Positions 58,009 to 64,000 of a DNA stretch of 64,000 nucleotides are shown piece by piece (position 1 is the first letter of the stretch; each line of letters begins with the position of its first letter). The DNA lies in the NCBI RefSeq assembly GCF_002920915.1, contig NZ_PQVF01000015.1, positions 1 to 64,000 of the forward strand, read 5' to 3'. Both the position numbers and the translations under genes were made by a program. The DNA is from Solitalea longa. GTDB taxonomy: Bacteria > Bacteroidota > Bacteroidia > Sphingobacteriales > Sphingobacteriaceae. Below the pieces are notes generated by a model. It was not told where the DNA came from. It did not search any database and worked only from the letters and a program-made list of their open reading frames with translations.

Positions 58009-58022
58009 CAGCATTCTTATTA

Positions 58023-58496
58023 ATGAAGATTACTCTTATTCAATTAGGCAAAACCGAGGATAGTTACATAACTGATGGGGTTGATAAATATGAAAAACGG
58101 TTAAAACACTATATTAACTTTTCTACGATTACTATTCCGGCTTTAAAAAACACTAAAAACCTAACGGTTGATGAACAGAAGAAGAAAGAGGCAGAACTGT
58201 TATTTAAACACCTAAATGCTACTGATCAGGTGGTGCTACTAGACGAAAAAGGTAAAGAATTTTCTTCCGTTCAGTTCTCTGCCCATATAAATAAGAACAT
58301 GAACAGGGCCGTACAGAATCTGGTGTTTATTATTGGTGGGCCTTATGGTTTCGATCCAAAGGTTTATGAACGAGCCAATGAGAAAATTAGTCTTTCCAAA
58401 ATGACGTTCTCTCATCAAATGGTTAGATTATTTTTCGTTGAGCAGCTATATCGGGCATTTACTATACTAAAAGGGGAACCTTATCACCATGAATAA
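58023..58496 (+). CDS. rlmH: 23S rRNA (pseudouridine(1915)-N3)-methyltransferase RlmH
   Basis: Methylates pseudouridine 1915 in helix 69 of 23S rRNA using SAM. The 157-residue SPOUT-class protein shows the knot-fold motif IIGGPYGFDPKVY and the C-terminal SKMTFSHQMVRLFFVEQLYRAFTILKGEPYHH. Normal length. Its location 14 bp after a surface-protein gene is probably coincidental read-through rather than a functional operon. Confidence 0.97.
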   Translation: MKITLIQLGKTEDSYITDGVDKYEKRLKHYINFSTITIPALKNTKNLTVDEQKKKEAELLFKHLNATDQVVLLDEKGKEFSSVQFSAHINKNMNRAVQNLVFIIGGPYGFDPKVYERANEKISLSKMTFSHQMVRLFFVEQLYRAFTILKGEPYHHE

Positions 58497-58664
58497 CCCA
58501 CTTTGGGAATTTTTATCTACAATCAAAACTTTTTAATAAAACTTACACATTGGCTATCAACTTATTAACTATTTAACCAAAAGATTCAATAGTTAATGAA
58601 TGGTTAAACACTTGCGAATACTACTTTTTTTATTTTACTTACGCTTAAGTTTTAACCAAACGCA

Positions 58665-58838
58665 ATGGAACCAATGAATTTCAGTATGGAAAGAAAAAAG
58701 GAAGTGAGTATTATATTACTTCTGCTTTTATTAGTTGTAACCATTACAACCCAATTTATGGAGCACTGGAGAGATGCAAAATCCAATAATAGCCCAACAG
58801 CGATCCAAAAAGAGATTAAGTTTTCAGCAAAGAACTAA
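58665..58838 (+). CDS. Small single-span membrane protein, unrecognised
   Basis: A 57-residue open frame not in longer-gene catalogues. It begins MEPMNFSMERKKEVS, then has one hydrophobic span (IILLLLLLVVTITTQF) and a polar tail (EHWRDAKSNNSPTAIQKE). Such one-span proteins are often missed. It ends just before a bidirectional terminator, which supports transcription. The rest of the 362-bp gap after rlmH is AT-rich with no other gene. Function unknown. Confidence 0.55.
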   Translation: MEPMNFSMERKKEVSIILLLLLLVVTITTQFMEHWRDAKSNNSPTAIQKEIKFSAKN

Positions 58839-58843
58839 ACAAA

Positions 58844-58876
58844 AAAAAGGCAGAGTAATTACTCTGCCTTTTTTGC
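58844..58876. terminator. Bidirectional terminator
   Basis: Perfect palindrome AAAGGCAGAGTAATTACTCTGCC with A-run and T-run either side. It serves the small plus-strand gene and overlaps the 3' end of the DUF5606 gene. Confidence 0.9.
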
Positions 58877-59350
58877 TTTTCTTGCCTTTTTAGGTTTTTC
58901 TACCTCTTCAGCTATGGTTTCTTCTTTCCCTTCTTCTACTACAGGCTCAGAAGTTCCTGCATCAGGATCAGCCTCGTCCCACAAAGGAAAACCAGATAGG
59001 ATTTTCACCCAACTAACAATTTTCTTAATATCAGAAACATATACGCGTTCCGAATCATGCTCTGGAGCCATTGCCGCAAAGTAATTTTTCAACACTTTAC
59101 CATCTTCCTTAGGATCAGGCACAGCGTTTAAATCTTCACCCATTTTAGCAATGATATCCCGCAATTGAAGATCATCATTCTGACCATAAACAGTAATTTC
59201 ATGCAAAGCCGCAACTTTAGCATTCCCATTAATAACTGTTTTATTTTTTGCTTCATCTAACGACTCAAGTACAAAACCGGCTTTATTTTGACCAATCACT
59301 TTGTATAAGCCTGGTTTGCCTGAAACAGCAACAATTCCTCTTAAATTCAT
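58859..59350 (-). CDS. DUF5606 conserved protein
   Basis: A 163-residue protein of a family found in Bacteroidota. I chose MNLRGIVAVSGKPGLYKVIG at 59350, the usual family start; the longer frame adds ten odd residues. The conserved part runs to about residue 115 (ALHEITVYGQNDD, LRDIIAKMGED), followed by an acidic region and a lysine/alanine-rich end (KPKKARKAKKAE). The last codons form part of the terminator stem. Function unknown; next to a peptidyl-prolyl isomerase gene on the same strand. Confidence 0.88.
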   Translation of the reverse strand: MNLRGIVAVSGKPGLYKVIGQNKAGFVLESLDEAKNKTVINGNAKVAALHEITVYGQNDDLQLRDIIAKMGEDLNAVPDPKEDGKVLKNYFAAMAPEHDSERVYVSDIKKIVSWVKILSGFPLWDEADPDAGTSEPVVEEGKEETIAEEVEKPKKARKAKKAE

Positions 59351-59367
59351 AATTTTAGTATTTGAGG

Positions 59368-59427
59368 GCCGGAAAAACAATAACAGCTATAATTATCCAA
59401 TTTGCCAACTGCTTTTATTTTTCCGGC
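59368..59427 (-). terminator. Imperfect hairpin downstream of the cyclophilin gene
   Basis: GCCGGAAAAA... and ...TTTTTCCGGC form imperfect long arms just after the cyclophilin stop. It may end that transcript or form part of the leader of the next gene. Confidence 0.45.
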
Positions 59428-59435
59428 AACTATTT

Positions 59436-59897
59436 TTAAGCTTCAATAACTTCTATTTTCAAAATTTTGTCGCCCTGACGAATATCATCCACAACATCTA
59501 CATTCTCAACCACTTTACCAAAACAGGTATGATTACGATCAAGATGTGCGGTATTTGCACGGCTGTGACAAATAAAGAACTGGGAACCACCAGTATTACG
59601 ACCTGCATGAGCCATTGAAAGCACACCACGATCATGGTATTGGTTTTCGCCGTTCAATTCACAATCGATATGGTAGCCAGGACCACCGGTACCTGCACGA
59701 AATGCAGTTGCCGGATCTTTTGAAAACGGACATCCTCCCTGAACAACGAAATTTGGAATTACACGATGAAACGTTATTCCATCGTAAAAACCTTCTTTGG
59801 CTAATTTCACAAAGTTCGCAACGGTATTGGGAGCATCCTTTTCAAAAAACTCCACAGTCATATCACCCTTTTCGGTTTTTATTATTGCTTTAACCAT
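59436..59897 (-). CDS. Cyclophilin-type peptidyl-prolyl isomerase
   Basis: A 153-residue cytosolic cyclophilin that speeds proline cis-trans isomerisation. The catalytic core is intact: [21 protein letters not shown] with the active-site arginine in [22 protein letters not shown] and the [19 protein letters not shown] end. No signal peptide, so it acts in the cytosol. It precedes the DUF5606 gene on the same strand by 85 bases. Confidence 0.94.
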   Translation of the reverse strand: MVKAIIKTEKGDMTVEFFEKDAPNTVANFVKLAKEGFYDGITFHRVIPNFVVQGGCPFSKDPATAFRAGTGGPGYHIDCELNGENQYHDRGVLSMAHAGRNTGGSQFFICHSRANTAHLDRNHTCFGKVVENVDVVDDIRQGDKILKIEVIEA

Positions 59898-60050
59898 TTC
59901 TGTTTAATAAATAAATTAAGGCCGCAAAAATACAAAAAGTTCAGTCATAAATCAGTATTCAATACAATTGAAAAAACTGGTTATTATTTACCCTCAAACT
60001 ATTCATCAATTTGAATTACCGTTAGTCATTGTCAATACTTAAATTTGGAA

Positions 60051-61307
60051 ATGAAGAAAACCCTCGTTACTACGCTGTTTATTTTCATTTGCTGCTGCAG
60101 TTTTGCTTCATCCATTTTAATTCCGATGGATGAAAATCAAAAAAACCATTTAAAGGCATATGGTATTGCATATTGGGTGCTCAGCAAACAACTTACGGTT
60201 GATTGGCTTTTGAATTACCGGGGTGGCAGTTTTTTAATTCAGAATGATTCACAAATACAAAATGAATGCAGGATACGGGGTGTTTCATTTGAAGTGATCC
60301 CCGATGTGCAGGTAAGCGCCATCTTGAAAGAGATCAGTGACCCGGAATCAAACACCGACCTGGTTAAACTCGAGAAAATGCCCAAAATTGCCGTATACTC
60401 TCCTAAAAATAAACTGCCTTGGGACGATGCTGTAACCTTGGTTCTTACCTATGCCGAAATTCCTTACACTACTATTTATGACGAGGAAGTAATTAAAGGC
60501 GAACTTCCGAAATATGACTGGCTGCACATGCACCATGAAGATTTCACGGGGCAATACGGACGATTTTATGCTCAATTCAGAATGATGCCCTGGTACCAAC
60601 AGGATGTTGCTATACAAGAAAAAACTGCCCGCTCTTTAGGATTCAAAAAGGTTTCAGAAATGAAACTGGCCGTTGCTAAAACCATTCGCGACTTTACCGC
60701 AGGTGGAGGCTTCTTGTTTTCGATGTGCTCAGGAACCGACAGTTTCGATATTTCACTTGCAGCCGAAGGCTTAGATATCTGCGAATCAATGTTCGACGGA
60801 GACCCTGCTGATCCCAATGCAAATGCTAAACTCGATTATAGCAAAACATTTGCGTTCAAGGATTTTAAACTCGATATGAATCCTTATAACTATGAGTTCG
60901 CCGATATTGATGTACCGGCCCTGAGAGCCGTTGATGAAGAAAATGATCTATTTACATTGTTTGATTTTTCGGCCAAATGGGATGTTGTTCCTACTATGCT
61001 AACTCAAAATCACACCAAGATCATTAAAGGCTTTATGGGACAAACCACCGCCTTTAGAAAGCAAATGATAAAACCGGAAGTTTTGATATTGGGTGAAAAC
61101 AAAGGACTAAATGAGGCGAGGTATATCCACGGTGAATTTGGCCAGGGCACATGGACATTCTACGGAGGTCATGATCCCGAAGATTATCGGCACCAGGTTG
61201 GAGACCCTCCTACTGATTTAAGTCTCTACCCCAGCTCTCCCGGTTATCGCTTAATATTAAACAATGTATTATTCCCGGCTGCCAAAAAGAAAAAACAAAA
61301 AACCTGA
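60051..61307 (+). CDS. Secreted conserved protein (named asparagine synthetase B in relatives)
   Basis: A 418-residue exported protein starting at ATG 60051; the signal peptide ends around SFASS. Typical segments are LIPMDENQKNHLKAYGIAYW, KIAVYSPKNKLPWDDAVTLVLTYA, WLHMHHEDFTGQYGRFYAQFR and FTAGGGFLFSMCSGTDSFDIS. As I recall, relatives in Bacteroidota carry the name asparagine synthetase B, but it has a signal peptide and lacks the usual N-terminal cysteine nucleophile and ATP domain. The GGGF..CSGTDS region resembles a glutamine-amidotransferase-like fold. True function unknown. Confidence 0.72.
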   Translation: MKKTLVTTLFIFICCCSFASSILIPMDENQKNHLKAYGIAYWVLSKQLTVDWLLNYRGGSFLIQNDSQIQNECRIRGVSFEVIPDVQVSAILKEISDPESNTDLVKLEKMPKIAVYSPKNKLPWDDAVTLVLTYAEIPYTTIYDEEVIKGELPKYDWLHMHHEDFTGQYGRFYAQFRMMPWYQQDVAIQEKTARSLGFKKVSEMKLAVAKTIRDFTAGGGFLFSMCSGTDSFDISLAAEGLDICESMFDGDPADPNANAKLDYSKTFAFKDFKLDMNPYNYEFADIDVPALRAVDEENDLFTLFDFSAKWDVVPTMLTQNHTKIIKGFMGQTTAFRKQMIKPEVLILGENKGLNEARYIHGEFGQGTWTFYGGHDPEDYRHQVGDPPTDLSLYPSSPGYRLILNNVLFPAAKKKKQKT

Positions 61308-61473
61308 TGGATTTTAGATTTCGGATTGAAGATCTTAGATCTAGCCCCTGAGCTTTCGTAAGTCGTAAATCTAAAATCTACAATACACCATAGGCCTGAT
61401 GGATTTTAGATTTCGGATTGAAGATTGTTGACTTAGCCCTTCTCTGTCGTAAATCGTAAATCTACAATACACC
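61304..61473. repeat. Two tandem copies of a ~92-bp repeat
   Basis: CTGATGGATTTTAGATTTCG opens at 61304, overlapping the stop codon of the upstream gene, and again at 61396, a 92-base period. Each unit ends with GTAAATCTA...ACAATACACC and its ends can pair (GATTTTAGATTT with AAATCTAAAATC in the first copy). Confidence 0.8.
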
Positions 61474-61480
61474 TAATATA

Positions 61481-61517
61481 AAAAATGCCCTGCAGGTTAA
61501 CTTGCAGGGCATTTTTA
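61481..61517. terminator. Bidirectional terminator
   Basis: Stem AAAATGCCCTGCA/TGCAGGGCATTTT with an eight-base loop, between the plus-strand gene and the convergent porin gene. Confidence 0.92.
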
Positions 61518-61544
61518 AATTATCAAATTTTTCAAATTCTCAAA

Positions 61545-63596
61545 TTAATCATAGAATCTCCAACTTAACCCGAATTTAAATGTAGCATCCGGCATTGGAT
61601 ATTTATCAATTGTATAATAACCTTCTTTATTCCAGCCCTGGTTCAAATAATCATACTTAATTAAGAAACGTGTGCGGCGCAAACCTGCTGTTATAAACAC
61701 ATCTGCAATGGGATAGTTTCCAACTTCCCGGGTTCCATTAGCAATGTAAAACTGCCCCAGCTCTGGGGAATACCCCATAGATTTAAAGCTGGTATAATAT
61801 CTCACATCAAAACCTATCTGAAAGTCGAGCACTTTAAACAGTTTATTCTGATAATAAATACTCTGGTAAGTATAAAAATCAGGTGTTGGGATCAGTTCCT
61901 TATCACTATTAGCCTGATAACTAAAATGACTTGCTAAGTTGAATTTTCCAAACCTGAATTCCTGATCAGCATTTATCCTTAACAAATTAATTATGTCACC
62001 ACTTTGTTGTGGTAAAACTTCAGTATTGGTTTTAGCAAAATAAGCGTAATTGCTGATCAAATTATATTCTGCCGAAAGACGCGTTCTTGTTACTCCATTC
62101 AGGTAGGTAAAGGAAAGCAGGTTATTATTGACCTTAGAAAAACTATTGCCCCAACGATGAAAATTTGAAGAATACTGGTTAAAAATAATTGCCGGTTCCG
62201 TATTTTGAATGATAGCTTTCAATAATATCTGCCCCACCTTCCTGCCTAACGAAACAGTGGCAGTTCCATCCAATAAAACATCCCCGATATTGTATCCTGC
62301 AAAATCATATTGCCCTCTGATATCTAGATCTACATTCGATGCTATTGAAAAACCAATTCTACCTTTTAAAAGCAGGTTATTAAGGCTGCGATTGATAAAG
62401 GTAACATCACCCAACTTACGGTCCGAGCCGGACCCCACCGAATCGAGTGAAGATTGACTATAATTCACGCTTTCATAGGCAATGCCTCCGCCCAGGTTAA
62501 AACGTTCTCCCTTTCCCCGTCCAAACAAACTGATGTCCATATCGGTCCGGAATCGGCTTTCTTTGGTTTTATCCGATGCCTGACTAGGATCGGTATATAA
62601 ATGGGCAAAATACTCCTGAGGCGCTAACGGATCATTGCTGGCATATTGATAGCCGAACTTGTATTGCTTCTGATCGAACTGAATGGTGTTGGTAACTTTT
62701 GAATACGGAGATTTAAAAGCTTTTGCTTGGGTAACGGCATTAGTATCACGAGCTCCAACAACAAATGATTGCTTTATATAAAACGTGGAATTATTCCAGC
62801 TGGTTAAGGCACTGTTTAAATAAACACTTTGAAACTCGTGCTCAATAGTTGTTGGAACAGTAAAAATACTGTCGTTGGGTAGCCCACCGTTTTCCGGCGA
62901 CTTTAAACTATTGAACACCACGTTAGCCAATAAGTTATACCTTAAATTACGTGATTGATACCAGCTCCAACCTGAAAACAGATTGTATTTAGGTCGTTGA
63001 CGCGGATAATATCCTTGCGAACCTATTGATGCATATTCAATACCGATGTTAAGATTTGGCTTAATATTTTGCGTATGCAAAAAGTCAATTAAACTTTCAT
63101 TTCCTAAGCCGCTAACCCAGGTCACATTGGTATAAGGTGAATAAACCCTGTAGTAATTTACCCTTTGAGGATTAAACTCGTATAAGCTTAAGGCAGTTTG
63201 TCCGTTATTAAAACCCATGGGATTGCCAAATTGAGGCAGCATGCTTTTATTAGCCAATCCCAGGTTACCTATATTAATATAGTAGTTGTTATTAGCATAA
63301 AAAGGACTATAGTTTTGATAACCGGTGAGTGAAGTATCGAGACGTGAAAATGCAATAGTATCAAGGTCAAATTGTCGTGGTTCGGCAAAACGGATACTTT
63401 TGGCAAAAAACTTTTTAACCGAGTCTTTTCGATTATAAAAATCCTGCAATTTATCTTCTTTTGCAGGCTTCTTTTTAGTAGTGTCCTGTCCAAAGGCATC
63501 CTTGCCAGAGCCCGGATAGTTAGGATTAACTATCTGCGCGTTGGCAAACAATGGAAACAGTAAACAGGCAAGAATAATAAGTATAAAGTTCTTCAA
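61545..63596 (-). CDS. Putative outer-membrane porin (Porin_10 type)
   Basis: A 683-residue outer-membrane barrel with signal peptide ending FANAQ. The N-terminus after processing is a polar linker (DTTKKKPAKEDKLQDF); the rest is a long series of amphipathic strands ending in the classic final strand with terminal aromatic residue (DATFKFGLSWRFYD). The YFAHLYTDPSQ-region and overall length match the putative porin family found in Bacteroidota. It follows punA on the same strand by 3 bases, so it may be co-transcribed with it. Confidence 0.88.
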   Translation of the reverse strand: MKNFILIILACLLFPLFANAQIVNPNYPGSGKDAFGQDTTKKKPAKEDKLQDFYNRKDSVKKFFAKSIRFAEPRQFDLDTIAFSRLDTSLTGYQNYSPFYANNNYYINIGNLGLANKSMLPQFGNPMGFNNGQTALSLYEFNPQRVNYYRVYSPYTNVTWVSGLGNESLIDFLHTQNIKPNLNIGIEYASIGSQGYYPRQRPKYNLFSGWSWYQSRNLRYNLLANVVFNSLKSPENGGLPNDSIFTVPTTIEHEFQSVYLNSALTSWNNSTFYIKQSFVVGARDTNAVTQAKAFKSPYSKVTNTIQFDQKQYKFGYQYASNDPLAPQEYFAHLYTDPSQASDKTKESRFRTDMDISLFGRGKGERFNLGGGIAYESVNYSQSSLDSVGSGSDRKLGDVTFINRSLNNLLLKGRIGFSIASNVDLDIRGQYDFAGYNIGDVLLDGTATVSLGRKVGQILLKAIIQNTEPAIIFNQYSSNFHRWGNSFSKVNNNLLSFTYLNGVTRTRLSAEYNLISNYAYFAKTNTEVLPQQSGDIINLLRINADQEFRFGKFNLASHFSYQANSDKELIPTPDFYTYQSIYYQNKLFKVLDFQIGFDVRYYTSFKSMGYSPELGQFYIANGTREVGNYPIADVFITAGLRRTRFLIKYDYLNQGWNKEGYYTIDKYPMPDATFKFGLSWRFYD

Positions 63597-63599
63597 AGC

Positions 63600-64000
63600 T
63601 TAAAATGATGATATCAGCTCTTTTAAAATTAAGGTCATTTTAGGTTCTGCTAGTTGAGCCACCCTCACAATTTCATCGATTGAGACTTTTGACAAAGTAT
63701 CCGGAAATCCTTCATCGGTGATCACTGAAATTGCAAATACTGGTAGCTCCATATGATTGGCAACGATCACCTCGGGCACCGTTGACATACCTACCACATC
63801 ACCTCCAATTGTACGAAGATACTTGTATTCGGCACGAGTTTCAAGATTAGGACCAGCGATGCTTACATAAACACCAGTATGAGCCACAATATTCTTTGCT
63901 GCCGCAATTTCTTCGGCCTTTTTAATCATGGTTTTATCATACGGCGCCGACATATCCGGAAACCGGGGCCCCAGGGTATCTAAATTATGACCGCGTAATG
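63600..64000 (-). CDS. punA: Purine-nucleoside phosphorylase, C-terminal part
   Basis: Partial gene running off the right edge; the visible part covers 133 residues. It splits purine nucleosides to base and ribose-1-phosphate in salvage. Typical segments are GHNLDTLGPRFPDMSAPYD, the substrate-binding VYVSIAGPNLETRAEYKYLRTIG with GGDVVGMSTVPEVIVANHM, and VITDEGFPD. The ATG at 63953 is internal, because the frame continues open to the edge with matching family sequence. Confidence 0.93.
   Translation of the reverse strand, partial: LRGHNLDTLGPRFPDMSAPYDKTMIKKAEEIAAAKNIVAHTGVYVSIAGPNLETRAEYKYLRTIGGDVVGMSTVPEVIVANHMELPVFAISVITDEGFPDTLSKVSIDEIVRVAQLAEPKMTLILKELISSF

Overview
The window comes from a Bacteroidota chromosome, most likely order Sphingobacteriales. 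Signs of this are a SusC/SusD polysaccharide locus, a protein with a type-B type IX secretion C-terminus, the lineage-typical DUF3098 and DUF5606 proteins, Porin_10, promoters of the TTG-N18-20-TAnnTTTG type, few Shine-Dalgarno sequences and about 40% GC. No rRNA, tRNA, CRISPR array or phage was seen.

Layout. 1-310: the end of an IS3-like element that has cut an unrecognised gene. 661-4774: fermentation module focA-pflB with convergent pflA, behind a perfect FNR/CRP-type box. 4939-9020: membrane proteins and lipoproteins, including a DoxX-like protein with a cysteine-rich tail. 9227-10260: RES/Xre toxin-antitoxin pair with a palindrome over its promoter. 10315-15919: a scarred accessory region with a chimeric M23/DinB pseudogene, a MarR regulator, a crtI stub fused to an unknown gene, then SRPBCC, SDR, lycopene cyclase and lipocalin genes, and the intact DinB gene. 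16250-21001: pncB, murI, a frameshifted membrane gene, a DEAD-box helicase. 21112-32429: polysaccharide utilisation locus (membrane regulator, two surface-type proteins, SusC, SusD, a GH71/99-like enzyme, GH97). 32720-33799: a YbaK-like gene and a tiny cysteine-tailed gene with its own promoter and terminator. 33882-42153: leuS, then ftsX-DUF3098-uppP-(MFS)-truB-ribF. 42650-43619: an AT-rich gene-free stretch. 43620-47220: a ROK regulator convergent with a GH92 mannosidase whose promoter carries a perfect palindrome. 47265-64000: uvrA, an ECF sigma factor, aconitase, a T9SS cargo protein, rlmH, cyclophilin, a secreted conserved protein, a putative porin and partial punA.

How it fits together. 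The cell appears able to import and cleave glycans (SusCD/GH97, GH92), run an aerobic TCA cycle (mitochondrial-type aconitase) and switch to mixed-acid fermentation when oxygen falls (PFL, formate channel). A carotenoid cluster looks decayed: the cyclase and accessory genes remain, but only the first residues of the desaturase survive and no phytoene synthase is present here. Several families of short intergenic repeats recur between genes.

Limits. All family calls come from reading the protein sequences; no database search was run. Promoters, operators and terminators are pattern calls.
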